64,000 bases of DNA from Tetraselmis striata (Eukaryota > Chlorophyta > Chlorodendrophyceae > Chlorodendrales > Chlorodendraceae), in NCBI GenBank assembly GCA_006384855.1, contig VCJN01001569.1, positions 1 through 64,000 of the forward strand, given 5' to 3'. The translations under genes were made by a program, and so were the position numbers. Numbering within the stretch: position 1 is the first letter of the stretch; each line of letters opens with the position of its first letter. Positions 56,590 to 64,000 of the stretch are shown here, piece by piece. The notes beneath the pieces are model-generated. The model saw only the letters and a program-made list of their open reading frames with translations, was not told the DNA's origin and ran no database searches.

Positions 56590-57465
56590 ATGTCAGATGG
56601 AGAAGAACCCGTCGTTGAGCCGACGTTGGAGTCGCTGAACGCAGATATGAGGGCCCAGTCTTCATTACTGCGAGAGCTGGCTACAGCTGTGGCGCAATTG
56701 ACGGCTCGTGATCGCGTTGTTGATGGAGAAGGAGCACATGGCTCCGGCTCAGGGCAGCGTTTCGCGAGACAGCCGACAGGCAGCGGGGGAGCCGCAGAGC
56801 GCCCCGACTTGCTAGAGCTAGCCCAGAGCGGCCGTGTCGGAGCAAAATCCGTGAGTGCCGAGGATGATTACCTCGCGGTGCCAGAGCTACTGCAGAGAGC
56901 AGAGTCTGGTTACGAGGCCGTTCGACCGGTCAGCCGAGTGCCTGGACTTTTCCCCTTGAGCACCGACCTAACGAACGAGTACCTCAAGCAGGATGACCGG
57001 CGTCTGCCGGCCCAGGAGGAGTACTTGTGGATGTCGTGTTTCGGGGCTCACATGGCCGCCCTTTTCGTGGCGCTCGACGAGCTACTGCCCTACGTCCCTA
57101 CCAGCAACCAGGACTTCACCCCCTACCTCGCGAGAGCCCGGAACCACGCCGAGGCCATCGACAAGGCGTTTCGGTTTCGTTTGGCCTTCCTACGGAAGCT
57201 CAATGAGATCAAGCGTGTGCACGGTGACCAAGGTGTTCTGGACGTGCTGCGAGCCCAGCATTTTCAGCCTGCTTCGGAGCATCTGGGTTCCGCGATTTTT
57301 GGGGACCTCATGCGGGACTACGAGCGTCGTGTCTTCGAGGCGACCGTTGCCAGCAGCGCCAAGGCGACCGCTACTTCTCGAGTGGCGGCTGCAGTTGCAG
57401 GTCGCGGGCGTGGGCGAGGACGTAGCGGCGGACGTGGACGTGGCCGCGAAGGTGAGCACGAGTGA
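56590..57465 (+). CDS. Gag-like ORF1 of the recombinase element, 291 aa, RG-rich C-terminus
   Basis: The ATG at 56590 (MSDGEEPVVEPTLESL) is preferred over an in-frame ATT at 56557. The N-terminus is acidic and helical, with a likely short coiled coil (LRELATAVAQLTARDR). A conserved middle follows: LWMSCFGAHMAALFVALDEL and FRFRLAFLRKLNEIKRVHG to YERRVFEATVASSAKA. The tail is Arg/Gly-rich (GRGRGRGRSGGRGRGRE) with no zinc knuckle and probably binds RNA or DNA. The middle is homologous to the decayed protein at 31490-31720, so this Gag-like family is repeated in the genome. The frame ends at TGA 57463-57465, but the same frame stays open downstream to 59127. It may therefore also be made as a Gag-YR fusion. 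Confidence 0.75.
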   Translation: MSDGEEPVVEPTLESLNADMRAQSSLLRELATAVAQLTARDRVVDGEGAHGSGSGQRFARQPTGSGGAAERPDLLELAQSGRVGAKSVSAEDDYLAVPELLQRAESGYEAVRPVSRVPGLFPLSTDLTNEYLKQDDRRLPAQEEYLWMSCFGAHMAALFVALDELLPYVPTSNQDFTPYLARARNHAEAIDKAFRFRLAFLRKLNEIKRVHGDQGVLDVLRAQHFQPASEHLGSAIFGDLMRDYERRVFEATVASSAKATATSRVAAAVAGRGRGRGRSGGRGRGREGEHE

Positions 57466-59127
57466 CGGTGTGGGGCGCCGTTCGTCGGAGCTGCAGGAGC
57501 CTTGCGAGGCCACCTTTCGGTGACCGCCGCAAGACGCACCCTTGCAGCTCAACGGCGGGATGAGCGCCCTGTGTCAGGACCTGACCCCCCCACCTTACAG
57601 ACTTCATTTAGACCTTCCTCGGTGCGGCGCTTCTTACAGCTACAGCCGAGTGCGGCTCAACCATCCGCACACCTGCACATGGCGGCTCAACCATCCGCCT
57701 TTCGTACAACCCCACCTTTGCGTTCGTCGGTTGTTACACTACGAGTTACAACCGGTTCGCAACGACCAAGTTTCGCGCGTGTACGTTACGCACGGGACAG
57801 GCGCTACGAGCGCGAAGGGCGCGCGGGGCGGCCCTCATACCTGAACCTAGCCCCGCAAACCCGTACCGAAGCTACTGCAAACCCGTCCAGCAACTACCGG
57901 CCAACCGCCGGGAACCTAACCGCTGCTGCCGAGTACTTTGCGAACAGTGGCCGTGCCGGTGGCACTCTGTCAGTAAAACGACGCACTTACGTAATCGACG
58001 AGCCCATAGCTATCGCTCCGTGGGCTGCGTCACTGCGATCCCGACTACAGGACGCGTTCGGCTCAGACGAGCTAGGCCAGCGGACGCTCGACCTGCTCTC
58101 CAGCTCCCTCAGCGCTCAGACCCTCAAGAGCTACGCCGGCAGACTGTCTCAGTTCGCTGAGTTCTGCCACGACTCCGAGAACATCAGCCCGCTAGAGGCG
58201 ACTACTGCTACTGTTGTTCGGTACGTTGCCTGGATCGGGGAGCGAGGGCACATCGCAGCTAAGTCGCTGCAGCCCTACCTGTCTGCAATCAACACCTTCT
58301 TCGAGCTGCACAACCTCGTCCCAATCGCCAAGGACAGCCTACACCTCACTTCGGCAAGGCGTGGGTTAATGTTGCGGCAGCGCCGACTGGACGCTGCCCC
58401 CCTGCGTGTCCCTCTGCCTGCGGATGTAGCTTACCGCTTCGTCTCAAAGGCCGAGCTAATTGTGTCTGCTCCTTACCCAGAGTCCCACCTCGACTACCGA
58501 GCCCTCTTGGCCTCGGTTGTCAACTTCCTGTTCTTTGCCAGGGGCCTTACTGGCGTCTCCTGTCGAGCGCAAGATGTGCATGTCGACACCTACAACATCA
58601 CCTTGCAAATCTACCGCGAGAAGGGTCGCGCTGGCCGTCGGGGACCCGACGACCTGCGCGTACTTCTCCTTCCAGTGTCCGAGCACCCTCGAGTGGCACG
58701 ACTCTTGCGCTACTTCATCGACAACGTCCAGTCTGTCCCCCTGGTTACTGTTGGCTTGGCTGCCTCCAACTTCTGGGCTGTCAATGTGGCTGAGCAGTCA
58801 AAACCTTGGACTGCGGCTACGATGTCAGACTGGTTGTCTACAGCGGTCAACCTAGTCAACGCTGCCCCTCCTGCTGGCACTTCCTGGACTTCCCACAGTC
58901 TACGTAAGGGCGCAGCCTCTGCAGCAAACGCCATCGGAGCGCCACTGTCCCACATCCGCTACCAAGGCGGTTGGGCCACTAACTCCGATGTCGTTCTGGA
59001 CTACATCGACCCCAACGTTCTTCCTTCTCCTGGCGCGTGGTTCTTCTTTGGACACATCGCCCCCCTCCGCCACTTCCAAGTCCAACAGGACTCCGCAGCG
59101 GTGGCCTTCCCAGTGCCTCCTTCATGA
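57466..59127 (+). CDS. Tyrosine recombinase (integrase) of the element, about 540 aa, in frame with ORF1
   Basis: The frame is open right after the ORF1 TGA. The first ATG is at 57679 (MAAQPSAFRTTPP), so translation may start there or arise by fusion to ORF1. An Arg/Pro-rich N-terminal linker is followed by the SAM-like core-binding domain (LSAQTLKSYAGRLSQFAEFC to SLQPYLSAINTFFELHN). The catalytic domain has FLFFARGLTGVSCRAQDV (first Arg), the HSLRKG box (H-x-x-R, 58894-58905), GGWATNSD (Trp) and VVLDYID with the nucleophile Tyr at 59002-59004. The full R-H-R-W-Y set is present, so it should cut and join DNA. The fold matches DIRS/PAT/Crypton recombinases more than phage integrases. It presumably recombines the AT-centred ends formed by B1/A2. 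Confidence 0.88.
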   Translation, partial: RCGAPFVGAAGALRGHLSVTAARRTLAAQRRDERPVSGPDPPTLQTSFRPSSVRRFLQLQPSAAQPSAHLHMAAQPSAFRTTPPLRSSVVTLRVTTGSQRPSFARVRYARDRRYEREGRAGRPSYLNLAPQTRTEATANPSSNYRPTAGNLTAAAEYFANSGRAGGTLSVKRRTYVIDEPIAIAPWAASLRSRLQDAFGSDELGQRTLDLLSSSLSAQTLKSYAGRLSQFAEFCHDSENISPLEATTATVVRYVAWIGERGHIAAKSLQPYLSAINTFFELHNLVPIAKDSLHLTSARRGLMLRQRRLDAAPLRVPLPADVAYRFVSKAELIVSAPYPESHLDYRALLASVVNFLFFARGLTGVSCRAQDVHVDTYNITLQIYREKGRAGRRGPDDLRVLLLPVSEHPRVARLLRYFIDNVQSVPLVTVGLAASNFWAVNVAEQSKPWTAATMSDWLSTAVNLVNAAPPAGTSWTSHSLRKGAASAANAIGAPLSHIRYQGGWATNSDVVLDYIDPNVLPSPGAWFFFGHIAPLRHFQVQQDSAAVAFPVPPS

Positions 59128-59180
59128 CTTGGCGCTACCCCTTCTCCGTCAATCAACCGCTCTCTACGTTCGCTCAAGAC

Positions 59181-59207
59181 TGGCAAAACCAGACTCAACT
59201 TTGAAAT
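59181..59207 (+). repeat. Split direct repeat B1 (joined to A2)
   Basis: 27 bp beginning TGGCAAAACCAG and ending ACTTTGAAAT. Its last AT is the first AT of A2. Confidence 0.85.
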
Positions 59208-59392
59208 GATCTAAACTAGTTTATGGGGTTTCCATCCTTGACCTAACCGCTTTTCAGCTACAAGTGCTGCGCAGTGGTACGGGAACTAGTAACTGTTGTT
59301 GCGCCCTTGTTGGGTGCAGCACGAGTAGACATAAAAGCAGCCAGAACAGCTGAGCCTGCCATCTTCCAGTTTTCGCTGCGTTCCACGCAGCG
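59206..59392 (+). repeat. Split direct repeat A2
   Basis: Appears identical to A1 over 187 bp, including the terminal hairpin at 59374-59392. It is followed by a 93-bp unique stretch, then B2. Confidence 0.9.
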
Positions 59393-59485
59393 CCCCCCCT
59401 GACTCCGTTTTCCCTCCACGCTTTTCGCTAAACCTTCCTGCCAATTTCGGCTCTTGACCGTGTAAAACAGCCTGCGCGACCTTTT

Positions 59486-59512
59486 TGGCAAAACCAGACT
59501 CAACTTTGAAAT
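59486..59512 (+). repeat. Split direct repeat B2 (right end of element)
   Basis: Identical 27 bp to B1. Genomic flank resumes with TCGTAATG after the terminal AT. Confidence 0.85.
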
Positions 59513-62500
59513 TCGTAATGATGCTGTACAGCCGTACAGGCAGGCTGCTGCAGGCACTCGTACCCCCGCCAGGGCAGGCCGCGACACCTATTTAAAACGA
59601 TACGCCACGAGGCCAAGGTCCGCTGTCGTGGGCCAGGCTGCTGCTTACCGCACTGGTGACAGCACTCTCCCAGGGCAAGCCCACGGTCCGCGCCCAGGTC
59701 ATTATGCCGACGCCCTCCTTGCATAGATCTACAATGGCCAGCGGAGATGGGACGGTGAGGTCAACGCCGGTGACAGCTTCCCGAAAAGAACGGCCACGTG
59801 GCGCAAGATGGCGCGCGATGTCCGCGGAAGCTTCGCCGCGATGAGGCGCGCCACATCGCCCGGCAGCACCAGGCCGCCTCCCGCCGCGTCATCGGCCTTC
59901 GCCGCTGCATGGTCCTGTCCAGGGGATCCAAAATCTCTTGTGCCGTTGGACGCCGGTAGCGCGCCGTTCTGCACCTGGCAACTGGCGTGTGCAACTCTAC
60001 GCGGCAGGCCAGTCGCACGTTCCTGTTGCGGTGCCACGTCGCTCATTAGTGCTGCCCCGCTGCACTGCCGGGAATGCTCCTGCTCTTACACGTCGATATG
60101 GCGCCGCAACAACGAGCAGTGCGAAACGGGATTTGGGCAGCCGGTCGACTCCGCTGTGCGGGGGTCCCCGCGCCCAGGCTGAGGGGTGGGCAAACTACCA
60201 CTCGTAATGCATATGCTGGCGAGCTAGAGCTGTTGCGTGTCCGGGTCCGGGTCCGGGTATCCTTACTGGCGGTGAATTATTACGAAGCCCAGTATAATGA
60301 GAAATCCACCGCTGCACACCACTCTACAGAAATCCGCTCTGAATTAGCGTATTAGGTAGTGCTATCCTTAGTACAGGTACCGGTGGCTCTAAAGGGATTC
60401 CAGCGACATCAAAAGCGGCCCGCAACAACTACTACTGTACTGGTTCCTTACCCGCGCTCTGCTCGTACCTGTACCAGCACCTTGTCTTGCCGCGCCGGGC
60501 GCCGGACCACGATGTCGTGATTTTTCTGGATACAGATATTTTCCGTGCATATTCTGGGATGATTCTCTAAGGATAACCGGCACGCTATCCTGCATCCCTT
60601 ATTCGCCTTCGCCTTCTGAAGTTGCGCCGCCGCCGGCGGCGGAGGCTGGCCTGCGTGCGACGGCGGCCACACAAGCTCGAGCGGCCACTTCCAGTACAGG
60701 ACACAAGCAACCCGACCACTGTCTGCTAATCGCGAACCCTATAATTCCTCCGACGGCATGCAAATCCAAGCCCCAGGTCTTCTCTTGCGCGGCCATAGGT
60801 ACGCTGCCAACTTGTGTGCCGCTGATTCATCCTCCTCACCTGTGCCCTTACCACGCCCTCCCCCTCCTCCCTCTCGTCGGCAAGCCTGCCTGCCCCGCGA
60901 TCACCGCCGCCGCTGCTTTTCTCTCCACCCAAGGCTGCCGCAGTCCATGTCCGACTGTCCCTCGATACCGTATGCACCCTACGGTGGCGTCACCGCGGGC
61001 CCGACTAGGCTGAAGGACGAGAACACCCCATACCAATTTTCCTTCCGAAGACAATGCGTGTTGGACACCTTACATGCACCACTATCTGACAGCCCAAGTC
61101 GCCGGCCCGCCCGGGCAACTCTTCCTGATGACCTCAGTCTCAGAGTGCCATCCTGAGAAACTCTCTCCGTCTGCTCCGCAACCGGACCGTGCAGGATCGT
61201 CGACCGCGACGGATGCGAGCGGCGCAAACCCTAATTCGCCCCTTCACGTCAGCAAGAGGAGAGCCGAGACAGGTAGGACGCAGCGTGAAGGGCCACTCCG
61301 GTGACACTCTCGCGCCTCGTCCTCCGGGCGGGGCGCGCACACCGGGCGAAAGTCCCCGGGCGCTGAGGCAGAAAGTGCCAGCCCGAAAGGGCAGGACCTC
61401 TCCAGGCCACCCTTCGGGGGTTGGCCGGGGAGCAGCTCGCCATAGCAACAGTTATGTGGCCAGTGGGGAGACAACCCACCAACTCAACGGGGCTTACTCT
61501 CGCGCTGACGTTCCTAACCCCCACCCCACTCAGGCACAGGCATCGCACGAAGACACAACAAACTGCCAGGGGTGATACGGGTGAGCCTGCCCCACCCTCT
61601 CATGCTGACAAGCAACTGCTTAGAGGGTGGGATGGCACGGCACTTGCGCCCGCTGGGCTGATGATTATGATCACCTATTACAGACCTGATCTGACGTGGC
61701 CATGGTGGCCACCTGATCGACACTTTTCATGCACCACTCTGACCTGCAACTCCGCGCAAGCTGGCTGCCTCATTCCTCTGCCTTGAACCTACCCTTTCAC
61801 AAGGAAAGACTTGACCCGGCATTTACCTATGTGTCATGGTTTTGTCCATGCAGGCAGCGCTCCAATTGCCGAGGCAAGTATCCTTCTTGTTTGAAGCGAA
61901 GCCTGGCTTCTTATCTACAAATAAACTGCTAGCTGTGTGCCTAGCCCCATAACAACTGAACAAGTCCTGTAAACCACCTAGCGGCCACGCCCATTGTACA
62001 TACGCGCTCCATCCATGTGTCAATGCATGTACAGTGTTCTGCGTGGCTGATTACAATGCGGGATGTTGTTGCATCTGATTGTTCTCTACCTGCTATCCTG
62101 TACTTGCGGAGATGTACTATCCTGTACATCTGGCGTTGCGGAGGGAGGCTGCCGGGGCGGTGGCCCATAATTCGCCAATTGCGATGTTATCCCGTCGACT
62201 TACTTGCTTAAATTGCCACGAGTATTTTCGATGCGTAACGGCTAATCACAGGAAGAGCAAGCTCCGCAAACTTTAACCCCCCCACCCCCCCTCTATAGTC
62301 GGTAGCGTATGTAGCGTCAGCATATGCTTATATTGACACATTGCCCTTCCTTCTCCTCCTCCTCTTCTTGGAGAAGGCGAGACTCAGGCAGGACGCGGCG
62401 AGCAGGGGCAGCGACCTGACACCTCTGATCTTGCAAGCACATCCCCACTAGGGCTCTGCTTCCTTTACATAGACCATTGCAAATGAAGGACTGATGGGCG

Positions 62501-62939
62501 CATGAGTACATCTGCTGGAATTGGCTGGCTGCTGACCTCATCACTGCAAGTACTATTGCAGTGCAGTTGCCTGCCGAATCGCTGACAGACCGCATTGAGC
62601 ACTTGGTGTTACTGTCCCCATGATATTGGGTGCGCCCGTGAGTGGCTGGCTGGCGCAGAGTATATGTGTGCCTGTTCATTGCACGCTGGGCGGTGGTGCT
62701 CGAAGCGCCATGCCCGCATGGCAAATCATTCAGTGTTGTCTGAGCTGGCAAGTCCAGGCCAGGAAAGGCAACGACCAGGCCACATTCTGCATGCCTTACG
62801 GTGGTCGCTATACCCTTGCAGTATTTGCGTCTTTGTAAAACTATGGTGAGGGACCTTTGCCAGCAAACGTATCTTCCCAGGTGAAAGAAGCACAGTGAGT
62901 AGCTCTAATGGTGGGGCGTGTCGACATTCCCTCTGCTTA
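59513..62939. other. Spacer without supported gene
   Basis: No protein family or RNA gene is recognised. It includes a short GGGTCC repeat (about 60238-60261). Open frames of 100-130 codons (for example 60758-61156) are Pro/Arg-rich, with no motif. Confidence 0.45.
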
Positions 62940-63932
62940 TCACAGTACGGGCTCGAACATGTGAAACTCAATGTTGGAGTCAACAGATCCAAAATGCACA
63001 AATGCGGGCGTTTGCCCCCACTCGCCCATCGTTGACTTCATCAGCGGCATTTGTTCAGCCACGTCATGCGCGCCCGGGCAATGGTTCGCCGCAGCCACTG
63101 GCTGGAGTCCCGGACAGACGGACGCAATGAGGTCGCTAGCACCGGCAAGGTGAAGCAAGCGGCAGCCTCCCCTGAGTTTCCACGGTAGGTGGCATATGCG
63201 GCCGCGAGAGACTCGCCGCCGAAATGGCAGCCGGTGGTACAGGCAGTATCGCTCGACGAAGAATTCGGCCGCCCTGTCGTCGGAGCCGACCTCCGGCGTA
63301 GAGCCCGCTTCATACAGCGCCTCCAGGGGAGGGCCTGTCCATCCCCACCGCGTGCTTGTGAAGCGGCACTGCCTGCGCACAGTGTCCCAAGTGCGCTCCA
63401 TGCTGGCGGCGTGGTACGGTAGCCCGAAGAGGGTGAACGCGCCCAGGCTCGCGACGAAGGAGGACGCCTCCAGACTGAAGAAGTACACGCCGCCGGGCGC
63501 GCTGGGCTTCCCTCTGGGCCTGACGTACGTTCGCACGTTGGCAGCCAGGTGAGTGATGCCGAGGTGGGAGCTTAGCCTGGGTGCTAGCGCCGGCTGTATG
63601 CCAGCCTCTGTCAGGAGAACGAGCCCTATGTACGCCTTGCCGTCCAACAGGTCCGGCTCGAGGCCGAGGGGGAGCAGCGCCTGGAGCTGCTCGGGCGGAA
63701 CCGCCCAGTGCAGGAACAACGCATCCTCCCAGGCCTTGTGCACCATGAACCTGGGCCTCGCACTGCCCTGGCGCCAGCCTGCAAGCCCTGTCGCGAGATC
63801 CACGAGCAGCAGGAGACCCGCCCCCAAAAGCTGGACCACCCACAGGAGCGCATTGACGACGGCCGCAGCCCACCGCAAGACAACTCCCCCTGTCCTCCCT
63901 GGCGTGACCTCGCCTTTGCTTCCGCACGCCAT
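62940..63932 (-). CDS. DUF2071/YqjF-like protein with N-terminal membrane segment, single exon, 330 aa
   Basis: The ATG complementary to 63930-63932 is the first in frame and has G at +4. Residues about 20-53 (VVLRWAAAVVNALLWVVQLL and following) form a membrane anchor or signal anchor. From residue about 62 the protein follows the bacterial YqjF/DUF2071 pattern: WEDALFLHWAVPPEQLQALL, GLEPDLLDGKAYIGLVLLTE, LAANVRTYVR, VYFFSLEASSFVASLGAFTL and FGLPYHAASM, then WTGPPLEALYE and AEFFVERYCLY. The C-terminal extension ends IEFHMFEPVL. The function of the family is unknown, with a possible acetoacetate-decarboxylase-like fold. It has no introns, unlike most genes here, which could reflect bacterial origin or retroposition. 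Its promoter lies in the last 68 bases of the window. Confidence 0.8.
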   Translation of the reverse strand: MACGSKGEVTPGRTGGVVLRWAAAVVNALLWVVQLLGAGLLLLVDLATGLAGWRQGSARPRFMVHKAWEDALFLHWAVPPEQLQALLPLGLEPDLLDGKAYIGLVLLTEAGIQPALAPRLSSHLGITHLAANVRTYVRPRGKPSAPGGVYFFSLEASSFVASLGAFTLFGLPYHAASMERTWDTVRRQCRFTSTRWGWTGPPLEALYEAGSTPEVGSDDRAAEFFVERYCLYHRLPFRRRVSRGRICHLPWKLRGGCRLLHLAGASDLIASVCPGLQPVAAANHCPGAHDVAEQMPLMKSTMGEWGQTPAFVHFGSVDSNIEFHMFEPVL

Positions 63933-64000
63933 GACGGCTGTTGACCACGGGTCCTATATTTTTACCGGGCGTCGGGCGAGAGGAGGCCAGACTGTTGGTG

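Larger units (their letters stand above)
56290..59512 (+). mobile_element. Tyrosine-recombinase element with split direct repeats (A1-ORFs-B1/A2-B2), Gag + YR, no reverse transcriptase
   Basis: A1 (56290-56476) and A2 (59206-59392) are 187-bp direct repeats that appear identical. B1 (59181-59207) and B2 (59486-59512) are an identical 27-bp pair. B1 overlaps the start of A2 by the dinucleotide AT, and the same AT occurs at both outer edges. This is the layout of split direct repeats in PAT, Ngaro and the green-algal TOC-type YR retrotransposons, where the B1/A2 junction restores the ends of a circular intermediate. Inside lie a Gag-like ORF and a complete tyrosine recombinase. Only about 20 nt separate the two reading regions, so RT/RNase H are absent. 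Identical repeats and intact ORFs indicate recent insertion. It is either non-autonomous for reverse transcription or a distinct class. Confidence 0.85.

Noticed and set aside
57463..57465. UGA between Gag and recombinase as a selenocysteine codon
   Set aside because: It follows an Arg/Gly-rich tail with no redox-type context. Readthrough or splicing explains it better.
1..64000. CRISPR arrays, rRNA genes and tRNA genes
   Set aside because: No regularly spaced identical repeats, rRNA-like segments or tRNA cloverleaf/T-loop signatures were found when reading both strands by eye. A covariance-model scan would be decisive for tRNAs.

Overview
This window looks like nuclear DNA from a GC-rich, intron-rich eukaryote, most likely a flagellated green alga. 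The reasons are a chloroplast-type aminopeptidase N with a transit-like N-terminus, a plant pKIWI502-like reductase with a transit-like first exon, a TBL-type polysaccharide O-acetyltransferase, and many AAACCCTA (plant/algal telomere-like) motifs. It also has a WDR54 homologue, a protein otherwise known to me mainly from animals and protists. About 49 introns could be placed by joining exons in phase. They are mostly GT-AG, with three or four GC-AG. Many carry a long pure C run on the sense strand just after the 5' splice site.

Layout, 1-34.8 kb. The 3' end of a POT-family transporter (78-750, +) comes first. It is followed by a calmodulin/centrin-like EF-hand gene with two single-base frame disruptions (2280-3268, +), an acidic protein of unknown function (4392-5300, -), a complete 10-exon aminopeptidase N (6607-13625, +) and a 12-exon VHS-GAT TOM1-like ubiquitin adaptor (17050-25965, -). 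From 26 to 33 kb there is a gene-poor region of decayed retroelements: a pair of ~210-bp direct repeats around a T/G-rich interior, and a broken Gag-like gene. A small Siva-like Cys-rich protein follows (33686-34794, +).

Layout, 36.8-64 kb. A secreted lectin-like protein (36889-37552, -) and an 11-exon pKIWI502-like FAD/NAD(P) oxidoreductase (39745-44285, -) lie head-to-head with a 10-exon WDR54-like gene (44993-48903, +). WDR54 converges on a 7-exon TBL/PC-esterase gene (49163-52990, -). Then come eight 27-residue ankyrin-like repeats (54275-55009, -), a structurally intact tyrosine-recombinase element (56290-59512) and a single-exon DUF2071/YqjF-like membrane protein (62940-63932, -). The cellular genes do not form a pathway; they are ordinary housekeeping, trafficking and wall genes.

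The most unusual object is the 3.2-kb element at 56290-59512. It has split direct repeats (A1-ORFs-B1/A2-B2) as in PAT/Ngaro/TOC-type tyrosine-recombinase retrotransposons. It encodes a Gag-like protein with an RG-rich tail, then in the same frame, across a single UGA, a complete tyrosine recombinase. It has no room for a reverse transcriptase. The UGA may be bypassed by readthrough (context UGA-CGG) or removed by a 45-nt in-frame intron. A decayed Gag homologue at 30.9-31.7 kb shows that this Gag belongs to a family in the genome. A second theme is a dispersed MITE-like repeat with CGGGTGCCG inverted ends, found in introns of five genes and in one spacer.
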